From assembly GCF_910591885.1 (NCBI RefSeq), contig NC_063280.1, positions 9,052,001 through 9,116,000 on the forward strand: a stretch of DNA of 64,000 bases, given 5' to 3'. Below are positions 13,901 through 25,710 of the stretch, in pieces. Position 1 is the stretch's first letter, and every line of letters starts with the position of its first letter. A program made the translations under genes and the position numbers. Source of the DNA: Bombus terrestris. Taxonomy: Eukaryota > Arthropoda > Insecta > Hymenoptera > Apidae. Under the pieces are notes generated by a model, which saw only the letters and a list, made by a program, of their open reading frames with translations, was not told the DNA's origin and made no database searches.

Positions 13901-16900
13901 AAGCTGTTTGAGCTAAGCGCAGCCAGGGTCTAGAAGCGAGTTTTCGGATCGAGTCGGTGTATGTGGGCAAGAGAGTAGGTTAGCAGGCTCTCCCGAGGGA
14001 GAGAGTAATAGTAGATTGTCCTGTTGAACGAGCAGGATAGCAAGTGCCTTTATAGTGGGTCAGTACTAACCGGCACCCGGCTAGCAAGCCTTCAAGGTCT
14101 CCTTAGTGCTCCTACCTCCTCCCTCCCTACCCACCATCTTCCCTGCTGATGCCTACAACGAAAACTGCCAGGTAGGTGAGTCGAGAGCGAGCGAGACCGA
14201 GCTTAGGAGAGCTATCCGGAGGTCGTCGCGCAATCTATCTAATATATATTCATTTTTTCTCTCGCTCTTTCCTTCCACCTCTTTCTCTTGCTTCACCGCG
14301 CCTTCCCTTTTCATTTCGCTTCTTCTCTTTGTCCCTCTTTCTCGATACGTTTTACCGGTTCCTAACTTAAATTTCGTCAATTTCTGCTTGACGGTGAGAC
14401 GCGATCGAACGGGCTTTCATGCCTCGAAACCCGGTTACGTTCGAATTTGTAAAACGACGCTCACTTGGTCGACGATTATATCTATCTACGTAATTAGCAA
14501 TCGTTCGAACATGCAACGTAACCGAATAAAGATGAAGAAATATATAATTAGCGAGTTGCACGAGAAGCCGTGAATCATCTTGAATTATGTATCTCGAGCT
14601 TGATCGGTTATCAACGTTTATTTATAACGCGTGTATTATTAATAGAAAGCGTTCGCTTCGATACTCGATAGCTTCACCAACGTAGGTAACGTAAACCTCG
14701 CGTATCTCAGCTGCCAGTACAGCGTTTTTCATATCTCGGCACTTGATACACCAAGACGATTCTTCGGCCAAGCACCGCTGGCGAAATACTCGTTCGTAAC
14801 CTCGGATATTTAATACGTAATTATTACCAGAAGCAAAATTAGACGACTATCGATTCCTCGAACATCTACGAAATCTCGAGACGTATTCGGAGTGTTTGAA
14901 ATATCGCTACAACGATAAGGCGAGCCTTACAGGATGACATAACAGCGAGGAGTTTCTTGCGTCGGTCAACGAGCAAGGGAGAAAGAAAAAAAGGGAAGAG
15001 AGGTAGAGATAAAGAGAGCTAGAGAGAGCACCGGCTCCACGGGGAAGTAATAAAATATTTGGGTAGCGCTGCGCGGGAATGGGAATGAGAACAGGTTCCT
15101 GTTGCGCATTCCAGGCCGATGCTGAATACCGATGCCTTGGACACGGCGGTTGGCACGGCTAGGTACATAAATTACTATTGAGTTACAACTCGCTAGTTCA
15201 GTCCCACGGAAATCGTTTGCGAATCGTGAATCACGGGTCGAAATCGCGTGAATCTACCCTGCAATTTGCCGATTAATATTTTCAAACGAATTCGCATATA
15301 TCGAATTTTTTGAAAGATCGGTCAGCCATCGGATGTTGTTCCTCGAATCTAATTTTCCTAGTTTACTCGATAAACAAGCACGTTGATGTTGATAACGATG
15401 TCATTTGAAACATCGAGAGACAAATAACCCGTTTCCCTGACAAATATCGCTTCTGGTATGAGGACACGCGATCCAGAGACAAAACGACCGCGAATATAAC
15501 AGCATCTGAAGGAAAAATGTTCGAGAATAAAATTATATAAACATTCGCGTGATTCGATGTATAGGTAAACATTTGCGTGTGGCTAGAATATTCGGTAACG
15601 AACCACACGAGGCGTTTCGTTATAGAAGCGCAGATAAGGAAGGGCACGTGTTTCTATTCGGGGAAACGTAACGTTTCGTTGAAGAAAATACACTGGAACG
15701 TTCGGTAAGGTAATTTAACGTACCTACGTCGGAACCGTTTTTAATGGGACGGTAATTAAACGTACGGTGTACGTTGGCTTCGTATTAATCTCAATTCCGC
15801 GTCGGAAAGCAAGAAACGAAAACGAACCGAACGAAATAGCGAAAGGAAGTAATGAAAACTTTTTCCCTGGAACGGACGAAAGAAAAATATTGCCTTGCCA
15901 CTAATAGTTCGATGGATGGTTCCTTTTAATAAACGAAGATAAATATGTTTGGGGGACAATCGCGCTATCTTCCCATGAAGTTTGTTTACGTGGTAAAACA
16001 GATTTGAAAAGAAATTTGAGCAGCAGAGAAGAAACAGGAATGATCGTGCGAGGCCGCGGGATATCGCGAAAAGACAAAAGGACGAAGAGACGTCGCGTCG
16101 ATCGGGTTTGACACGATGCGGTAAATAAAATTGGAGCAGTTAGTCGGTCGGATCCACGCTCGTTTTCGGCCTGGCAAAGAATAAAGCAAAAATTGCTTCG
16201 GTCTCGGTTGGCCTTGTGGCATACTTCTCTCTCTGTTTCGCCCTCTGTTCCACCCCCTTTCTCTATCCTGCTCGTTCCTTTGCCGCTTCTTTCTCGCGCC
16301 AAGGACTCTCCTTTCTTGCTCCTTCTCGCACACCCTTGTGCCGCGCTCGCAGCGTGAGAGCGGCCACACAAAGAGAGCACGAGAAGCACAATGGATTACT
16401 TAGACGGGTAGGTTAGTTTGCCGAATGAAGCGAATGGGCCCACGCACGTTAAGATAGGTCCTGACTGAGAATCCGCAGAAAGCGCGCCAAACGCAAAATC
16501 TCACTCTCCATTCGATTTTCACACCGCGATACCTTCGTATCTAGACTCGTCCGTTTCGTCGTGCTTACGATATCCTTATCGATATCCCCAAATTCTCATC
16601 TCTATCGAAGTACCAAGTTCTCTAAGTCCGTTCCTCGATGAAACCGTCGTTTCATCTAGAAACGTTGCGCAAATTACAACGACTCTGAATTTCTGTTAAA
16701 TTATGGACGATCCAACGTACTTGTTGCATGTACGTATGACGATCGAGTCGATCAAGTACGTATTTCCTCGATAATTCGCATCGATCGCGGCTACACATAT
16801 TTTGTAGCGCGCAAGATGAGATAGCGATTCATAAGACGATGAAATAATCTCCTATGTGTATTCTAAGGTGGTATATCGATCAATTTTAAATTTCGTTGCG

Positions 16901-19419
16901 ATCGACTACGCCAAGTTAACCAGCGTGTGTGTTCAATCTCGCCCGAACGATATACGTACGATACGATATGAATGACGAAAGTTTCTTCCTGAAAGTGTAC
17001 GATACTGAAAACGAAAGAAACGAAGCGGCACTTGTCGAAATTGTCGTGAAGTTACTTGTACAGCGTACATCGCTAATAGCGTGAACGTCATAGCGCGGCA
17101 GCGCACGATAACGACTTTTATCTGACTAATGGACAAAGTTCAGAATTTCACGTTTGTATAAAGTGGCCGAATATTTCATGAATCTCCGTGTAAGATGAAC
17201 ACGCGTCAACGCCCCTATCTCTTGACGTCTCTGTTTTCAACATAGTAAGCCAATGTCTCGAGCACTTGTATGTAACTTCGCGTTATCCAACAACGATTGA
17301 CCAAATCGCTATCATCACGCCACGATGATCGAACCATTAATATCCGTAAGATTTGTCCGGTTACCTTGATCGAGACATTTGTCAAAGAATATCCAAAGAT
17401 ATACGTATACTGTATACCAGTTGTTATTCCGTGACAATTGTTCTACGAATTGGTATCGGTAGAATTTGTTATTTTATTCCTGTTCGCCTATGTTAAATAC
17501 GGAACTCGTGGAGTCGACGAATCGTAATTTCGGCGCGATTTTCTTCGAGCAATGCTCACGATGCGAACCGTTGAATTCGACCATACATAGGCTTCGATAG
17601 ACAAAAAAGAAACGCGCCAATGAAAAGAAAAGAAGAGGCATAGGGAACAGCGAGAAGCAGAAAGAGTCCAGGGTCTCCGTTCGTTCGTAGATTAAATCAC
17701 TCGGTCACTTTTCTTTCGTGGAGCCGACCGGGACAAAGGGCGGCGTTTCTCGGAAGAGACTCGGTCCGAGGTTTGAGAATTAAAATAATATCCGCTCGTT
17801 CGGAGATTAATGGCGCCATGCCGATGCAATTTTTCTACGATGAGTTCTCTCTCTTTCGCTGCCTGCGTTATTTCGATATTCCTCGTTGCCACGTACGCGA
17901 GTTATTCCACCACTCTTCTTCCTATCGTTTCTATTAAAACTCCCCATACTTCGAATTTCGACTCAGCTATAGAAGCTCGAAACAAATTAAGTCGCCGCCT
18001 CGGCCCTCGACTGTTACCGACGTTCCTAGAGTATTTCAGACGTCGTAAACATTGTCGCGATTTCCCGGTATTTCGGTAATCTTTGATCAGATTACGTCGC
18101 ATAAAATGTAACTCATGAATTTGTATATTGCAGATCATCTCTTGGGTTACTTTGAAATTTTATCAGAAAGTTATTCCTTTCAACGTAGCAATTAGCGGTT
18201 AATTAAGACGCCAAAGAAACATACACGCAACCTTAAAGAAAAATCCGAAATGTATTTTCCCGAGATTCGATTCTCATCCGATTTCCATTCGATCGTACTT
18301 TGCGCGCAATTGCGAGATTGTTCTTAATTCGTGGAAGGGAATCAGTTTCACCGAGTAACGTTGACGAAATGCGAAATCACCGCGAGCCCTGTGTAGGATA
18401 CGACGGAGGCAGGTGCGAACGAGCTGTTCGTGCCTTTCCTTCCTCTCTCTCTCGACCCGCCGATCCTCCCTTCCTTCTATCTTCCTCGCTTATCCTTCGA
18501 TGGATACGTCGTTGCCCAGTTCATTGACACCTGTCGAAAGATTCGGATTTCTCTCTTCGTACCTGACAATTACGCGCACGTGGGCCCAAGAGGACTCACT
18601 GCCGCCACAACTGGCAGACGCTTTAATCGTCTTTCTCTTTTTTCTTTTTTCCCATTCTGACATAAAGATTCCGTTCATGGGCAGAAGGGAAGGACGAAAG
18701 TCGGTAGTCCGGATAAGATGCGTTTTAAGGAAATGTTTTCATCGAGATTTTCCTCGTTGGTCCTTTTTGTCAGATAGTCGCGCGTCCAGTTATTTTTCAC
18801 GAATTTACGACGAATGAAGCGTGAACGTTACTCGTTGGAAATACAGATTACGTAAGCGGATTAGCTACGGTAATCGCAGAGAAAAACTCGGTGGTAGATA
18901 ACGATAGGATACGGTAAACGATAAGGAACGAAGCTATTTTTTCCACTGGGAAGATATAAGGGAAAGCGTTGAACGGGCAATGCTTGGAGTAAGAAGATAG
19001 CTGAAGATGCGACTGTTACAATAAGAAAGATTTCGTTGAAAACGGTTTGGTTTCGGGGTAACAGTGGTAACACGGTTATTCGCCGGGAAGTCAACGGCCG
19101 GGTATCTAAAACAAACACGTGTCTTCAAAGGTTTCTCGAGCGAACAGAGGCCACGAAAGACGAAGACAATGTAGATAGGAAAGAGAAAAAAAGTCGCCGC
19201 GTGGGAGGCCAAAGGAAGAAATAGAGAATTGTCGACGAAGCCAATATAGAAACACTCAAAATAGACACTGCTCCGGGGATAATTTCATACAGACGTCTCA
19301 ACGTTATCAGCATTTTACGGTTCGATGTAACCTCGTTGATTTCGTTCCAATATCGCGGAACGAAATGCGTGGATTTCCCTCGAAAACCTAATGCTGTGTG
19401 CTTTTAATTTTAACGAGTT

Positions 19420-19446
19420 CTTTTTTTCTTCTTCTTCTTCTTCTTC
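19420..19446. repeat. CTT trinucleotide repeat
   Basis: A T run followed by about seven CTT units, in the Imp intron. Confidence 0.9.
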
Positions 19447-22400
19447 CGACGATATAAATTAGTGGTTTTAACGATTTCTCAAAATTCTTTAAACGATATC
19501 TTTAAAGACCGAATAAAAAATTACGATCGCTTAATTTCGGTGCAACGAGAGAATTTTATCGGTCGTTAAAAGCCACGGCTAATTAAGCCACTGATTTGCG
19601 GTTGCGAAATCGCGTGACTGATAGGGAAGTTCAGTGCGAAGAATCATTACGTTTCATTCATTTCGAGGTATCGAGTATGTTGAAATTTCACAATGGCTTT
19701 CTCGCCCCCTGGTCCCAAGACCATTCAGTTAATGAAAGCGGATGGCTAGACGAAAAAGAAGACGAGAAGACACCGCACACTCTCTTTTCGCCGCTCTAAA
19801 GATAGCACTTCCTCCTTGCAGACGCGCAAGCACTTTTTGCGCTTAAGCCGTACATTCGTGTCGGTGTTAAATCGAGTTCTTTTCACCGTTGTTCTCAACT
19901 TAATACTCGGTTAATCAAATTACCGTTTTATACGCTAAAACCAAGTAATTTTTATCCGCGCGTGTACAACGGACGCAATTTATTCGGACGTCATTGTAAG
20001 ACCCAGTCGCGACTATAAAGGAATTCTTTCGAGCTGGAGAAAGAAATATTTAACCGCTCTACTAGAAGATAAAATATTGGACTTCGCAGTCATCGTGAAG
20101 TAGAAACAGATTCCCACTAATAATAGCTACTGTAAGATTCGTTTTATATTATCGACGCGTACAACAACGTTTGGGTTGAACGTTCGTGAGAAACAAGGAA
20201 CCATTACTTCGATCGAACATTGGTTATGTTGCAAAGAGCGCGAATAATGGTTGTAATTAACTTTAATCGTTTTTATTAAATACGTGCTATCTGTGTGTGC
20301 GCGTATCATTTTGCGCGTCACGTAGATCGATAAGACGCGGTTCGGACGTAGCAATAACGTTTGACACGATCTGTAGAAATTTTCTTTATCGTAATAGGAT
20401 CGTGCATGTTAACATAGGATTATTCTTTTTGTTTTTAATTTGCGTCGATGTTATTATCAATCCTGAGGTTCGCTATGTCCGAGGAGAAACCGAATCGTCA
20501 AGTTCCATCAGTGTCGGTTACCGGTGCACTGTTAACAGGTAACTTTTTTCGAGAGCAGGTGGTCTCGAGCAGGCACGCGACAAATCAAGCTGACCGAACC
20601 ACGAACAACTGGAAACTCGCGATTAAAAATATACATTCTTTTCCTCTCTTTTAAACGTCTAAACGAGCATTGAATACGGACGTTTCGTCAAACTCGAATA
20701 CGAAGAACGATATTCCCACGAAATCACGATGCCTCTACGTTCTAAACATCGTTCTACCTTGGTATTTTTATAATAAATTCTAACGCGAAACAGAATTTTT
20801 TAATACAGTTTCCTGTAATAAAAGTTTTTTATAGATCATCGTATTTGTTAAGGTATTACAAGATATTTCGTTTGATTATAATTCTACGTTGGAAAATAGT
20901 GACAACATTTTAGGCAGTACGATGTTCTCATGACTCGAACAAAATGAAGGCATTAAATGGCGGCGAAGCTATAGTCCTCGGTGAATTAATATCGATGTTT
21001 GTAGTCTGATGTAGTTTAACCGCGACTAGCCTTAGTTTAGTTGGTCTAAAACGTAACACAACCCACCAAACTAGTTCTGTACTAAGCGGTAACGTTCTCC
21101 GCACACGGTATTGTATCCAAGGATCAGCCCCGCATACATATGTACCGCTGCTGCAGAGCAACGACTGAGCCTTCTGTATTGCTAACGAAATAGAGGGAGA
21201 GACTATTCCCTATGAATCGTTCCAATGTTCGTACCGCGCCTCTTTCTTGCAACCCGGCTTCTAAGCAAGCCGACCGTTCTCGTGGTATTCTTTGCTACAT
21301 TTTTGCCTACCATTATACTCGAAATTTTCTCAACTGCTTACGTCCCGTACTTCCTGGGAATTCAAATACTTCCAGTAATTTATACCGTGTCCAAAGTATC
21401 TAACTTATTATTTTAATTATACGAGATAGAATTATTTTATCGTATAGATATAGGATATTCGTCGCATCGAATCTTTACCGTAAATCGGTTTATTACGGCG
21501 AAGCAAGTATTACGCGTCGATTAGCATCTCGTACTTACGAGACTGTCACGAGCGTAACAGTGATTTATCTTACATACGTACGACACGAAAATGATTGCTT
21601 CGCGATTACAGATACAAACGATATTGTTATGCGATATATAGGCAAGATGGTTTAAAAACGATCCTCGGGAAATATCAACGCGTACTCTACATACTCTCCT
21701 ATCCCGTTAACCTTATCAATCTCTAAAAGCAATCGCAAGTGTATCGATCAACGTAGGTACAAATGCGCGTACGTTGCTTACAAAGTCGTCGACAAAATTT
21801 ACGATCTGGATTTACTCGATTAGCATGGCCATCGTGCATGACGAGTGTGACTAACCAATTTCTACGGACGCGTCGAGATGAAGTTGGCGGTATTTCACGA
21901 TGTAAATTTTAACCTCGCATCAAGCCAGTGGGGGAACCATACGTCACGCGTACAGACGCGACCTTGACCACGTTTTTTGGGCGGGAGAATCACCGACGTA
22001 CAGGCGTGAGTCGTTTCTAGTCAAGTATCGATCTAACTTTTCGAGACAAAGTTGAAATTCAGTACGGATGGTCAGGATTTATAGGCATGCGATCGTTTTA
22101 CGAAAAATATGAAAGACGCGTCCGACCATGTCGGTAACCGTTTCTTCGTCCACGACTATCGTCGAGTTACTAGTGAATTATGAGAAAAAGAGTAGCTGCA
22201 TCGATTGACGTAGTCTTTAGCGATTTTAATCGATCTTTCACTTTCGTAGTGTTCCTACGCCTTTGACAAACAAGGCTATCGATAGACTATGAAATTTATT
22301 TTACGCACCGTTACCCTTGGTAACGCGTGGTCGGAATGAAATTTCAGTATTCTTTCGCGATAATTGGATTCTAATCATTTACGATTAAACAGTTACGGCT

Positions 22401-23802
22401 TATCAGTCGCGCGATTATATCGTAATTTTCGTTCAATGCCGGAATCACCATTGCCACGTTAGGCGAAGCTGGCAATCGTATCGATCAACAACAGTATGTT
22501 GGCCACGACGCGAATGATTATCAGAAACTTATCTCAAAGGCGAAACCCACACGCGTGACCTTGCCGGTATAACCGGCTCCGCCATCTTGCTGATGCGTGC
22601 GCCTCTCCACCACGTGGATAAGTTTTCCACACGACACGAGCATTCGTAAAGTAGTTTCTATATCTCGCGCCGTTTTTAAGGGGAATTTCAAAGGTACGAT
22701 TCGCTCGGACGAAAACCTTCGAATGATTACGCAGGCGAAAGCATAGAATGTTAACCTGTACGATGTAAAAATATTTAAACGACTGTATCGTGGTATTCGC
22801 AACGTACAAAGTACATATTCGGCGAAAATGGAAAAATAAATGTTTTCGATGAATACGTTTTCGAGATCCCATACAGGGGTTCTCAATCCGATAGACAATT
22901 TACAGTGGTTATTCGTCTAAAGCGGTCACCAATTACTCGAGATAACTCGCGTAAATAGATCGTATTCAATTTGTTTTCACGGTATTTTCACGGTTAGAGC
23001 GATCGAAGTGAATATAAAAATTAAGGAATCGGCAACGAGTCGCGATTGTCCTTTCACCGATGAATATAATTGACGATCGATTTACCGAATAACACGGTGA
23101 AGCTGCCTGTTATTTGCACGTAGATATAGTAAAAAAATATATTCCAATATATGAATACATGTGTATATAAATAAAGTATACGTGTATATATATGTAATTG
23201 CGTTGATGGGCTGGATAAGGTTGACTATATACAGGATACCGATCGTTCGATCGAGGTGGGAAAGTAAATGTAAGCATAAAATCGTGTGAAGCATATATAC
23301 AAGCGTGCAAATGTTCATATATTTCTACTTAGAATATCTTACAAACTAGTTGAAAAAGCATGTAAAAGCGTGACAATCTTAATGTACAGGTAGACGGAAC
23401 TTGTTGCACACGTAACATACAAAGAACTTTATACAAAACAAGTTGACTTCCCTGGTTGCAGAGTGTAAAGGCCGTACCTAAAGTGTAATATTATATAAAG
23501 CGATAAAAACATTTTGCAATGTCTAAATTAATCACGAAGGCCCCATGTCTCGTGCATTGCCCCTTGCGAAGGTTCTTCTTCGTTCAGTCATGAAACGTGA
23601 CAGCAGACCCTGTGTGATAATAGCGACAACAGCAGTAAACGTAGCGATATATTGCCATAGTAAAAGCAGTATACATAGGTATGTACATATATTTTACACG
23701 AGGTTCGGTATCAGCGTAGCAACAGCCGATAAGAACATAAAGTATAGCGACATAGCGAAGCGATCTATCCAACATTATCTCATCTGTTGATTCTGAACTC
23801 AC

Positions 23803-23977
23803 CGTTAAGTTTGTCGATTGCACGATCCGCTACAGATTGATCGGTACAGTCAACGAACGCATAGCCGCCTCGTTTCACCAGGATCGTCGTACACGACAAA
23901 TTATGATCCTGAAAGAGTTGCCTGAGGGCACTCTCGTTACAATCCGACGGTAGATTGCCCACGTAGAGCTTCGACAT
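23803..23977 (-). CDS. Imp: Imp (IGF2 mRNA-binding protein) first coding exon, RRM1
   Basis: Imp binds target mRNAs in the cytoplasm and controls their transport, stability and translation. In insects it acts in neurons and the germline (family knowledge). This exon encodes residues 1-58 plus one base. It starts MSKLYVGNLPSDCNESALRQ and shows the two RRM signatures: RNP2 LYVGNL at residues 4-9 and RNP1 KRGGYAFV at 35-42. The donor is GTGAGT at 802-797 of the 23-kb block. The ATG at 23977 sits in a favourable context (ACCACCATG). The in-frame codon farther upstream that could open a longer frame is GTG, so the ATG is preferred. The RRM is completed by the 64-nt exon at 10261-10324. The KH domains are outside the window, so the gene is partial here. 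Confidence 0.93.
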
Positions 23978-24305
23978 GGTGGTTGGTTCGCTCTTGGACG
24001 TTATGGTGGCGGCTTTTCCGAGATACGTCTCGGTCACGTGGCTTGAAAAATTTGCAGCCTAGTGGCACGCGGCTAGACGATGCGATCGCTGACGATGTTG
24101 TCCACAACACGCCAACGAGGATGTATGATCACGTCGCGATAACGATGGATAACCGAGTATTTCGCACAAGGAGACCCGAAGTGAAATACACCGATGAAAG
24201 TCGCGGACGAACTCGACGATGACACGACCACGGCACGTTTACGACACGTCCAGGACCGCAACTATCTCCGATACGAGACGAATACACGTACGGAATGCAG
24301 ACGTT

Positions 24306-24307
24306 GA

Positions 24308-24341
<34 letters not shown>
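24306..24341. repeat. GAC trinucleotide repeat in Imp 5' region
   Basis: Twelve or so tandem ACG/GAC units. On the Imp strand this is GTC. It lies about 330 bp upstream of the Imp ATG, possibly within the 5' UTR. It accounts for the poly-Val and poly-Asp runs in the open frames that cross it. Confidence 0.92.
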
Positions 24342-25473
24342 TACGACAACGATGACGATCTTGAAAATCCTGTTATCACGCAGGAAGAAACGAACACGAG
24401 AGCGCGCTTTCGTCAGGGTCTTTCTCGTCGCCTTTTTCTCCTTTCCTACTATCTTAACGTCTCGACGAACACGATTGTCTTTCTCGCGTGATACTCGGCC
24501 TGATTTTTCGCGCTTGCACACCAAAAAACGAAAGGGACACAGGAGGTTTATCGTAACTTCTTGAACGATCTTCCAAGCGTTCCTGGCTCTACTGTCTTTT
24601 GTTTTCTCCTTTCTTCCTTTCCTCTGGAACCGCTGTCTATTTCCCGCTCGCTTCGAGGTACAACGACTCTCTGTCACGTCGAGTCGACACCGGTAGTACA
24701 CAGTCTTGGCGTGTTTCCGGTAGCAATGGATGTCTCTCGAGCCAGCTCGATCATACAAACCGACGAGGATGACTGCGATGACCGATCGGCGGACTATGAC
24801 GACGACCGTGTCTTCTCAGAAATGACTCTTCAACTTTTTTAAGGTTAAGGGACGCGCGTTGACCGTTCTCTTGACGATTCACCGTGTGTCCAGCTACTTC
24901 TCTCTCCTCTCTCTCTTTCTTTCTTTCCTCTCCTCTCGTTGCGACGACGACGACGACGCACCTTCCTACCAGTCTCTTGTCTCTTTGGCTAGACCACGAC
25001 ACGACGTCCGAGGGGCTCTCTCATTCCGCGTTTTCCCTCTCTCTCTCCTTCTCGTCGCTTCACCCTTTCTCGTTCCCTCTTTCTCTTTCCTCTCATTTGC
25101 TCTTTCGCGTGTCCTGGGGGGCAATACGATGCAAACTCGTCACTCTTCTCTTTTTTTTTCCCGCTCCTTCTTCCTTGCTCCTTTTTACAAACCGTACAAC
25201 CTTCTTGTCTCTCCTTGCTCGTGCGTGCACTTTCTCACTCTTTTTTTCCTTCTTACAGTCTGTCTTATTCTAGCAACTAGAAGCTCGCGAGCGCTAAGCG
25301 GGAAACCGACTCGAAATTCGCGAACACATCGCCTTCTATTGGCTCGTATGGGACCACGTGGCTACCCCACCGACTCCCGCCTCTGTTTCTCATTGGACAA
25401 TTTTCGCACGCCGGTTTTCGCAGCCGGCAACGTGTCCATGTCTGCGTGCATGTTCGCTCTCGCGTGCATGCGT

Positions 25474-25509
25474 GCTCGCTTGCTCGCTCGCTCGCTCGCT
25501 CGTTCGTTC
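25474..25509. repeat. CGCT/CGTT tetranucleotide repeat
   Basis: Tandem GCTC/CGCT units grading into CGTT units, in the CpG-rich block upstream of Imp. Confidence 0.85.
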
Positions 25510-25710
25510 AGGTTGCGTGCACGCACACGAGCATGCGTGTACGCGAGTAGAAAATGTACATACGCGTGGCCGGTACACGCGTGTGAGCGACGACCCGCGC
25601 GAACGCGTCCACGTTTCTCTTTCTCGCGCCTTCCCATCGTCGTTTCCTTACTCTTTCTCGCCGTAGCGCGTGTTCGGTTCCTGCAGAAATCTACCGGGTG
25701 TTTTCGGTGA

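Larger units (their letters stand above)
10325..23802 (-). other. Imp intron between first and second coding exons
   Basis: About 13.5 kb splitting the RRM-coding sequence. It holds short tandem repeats (GTC near 12160-12183, CTT near 19420-19446) and a purine-rich to GC-rich block at about 13.6-14.2 kb. I saw no exon, tRNA or familiar miRNA seed. Any unrecognised microexon or regulatory RNA here would have been missed. Confidence 0.5.
23978..25710 (-). promoter_or_regulatory. Probable Imp 5' UTR / promoter region
   Basis: Directly upstream of the Imp start codon. The plus strand is rich in CT tracts from about 24880 to 25300, so the gene strand is GA-rich, which is common around insect promoters. 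CpG is plentiful. The block also contains a GAC tandem repeat and a CGCT tetranucleotide repeat. Long open frames exist on both strands here, but their translations are runs of Ser, Leu, Phe or Arg from the biased composition. No TATA box or start site could be fixed by eye, and a further 5' exon boundary may exist. Confidence 0.4.

Noticed and set aside
24129..24758. 209-codon minus-strand frame crossing the GAC repeat
   Set aside because: It contains a long poly-Val run from the repeat and otherwise random basic sequence. It overlaps the Imp leader and does not join in frame to the Imp start.
24859..25710. Longest plus-strand open frame in the Imp 5' region (283 codons)
   Set aside because: It opens with TTG, and its translation is runs of Ser, Leu, Phe and Arg caused by CT-rich, CpG-rich sequence. 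No domain and no splice context; it is antisense to the Imp promoter region.
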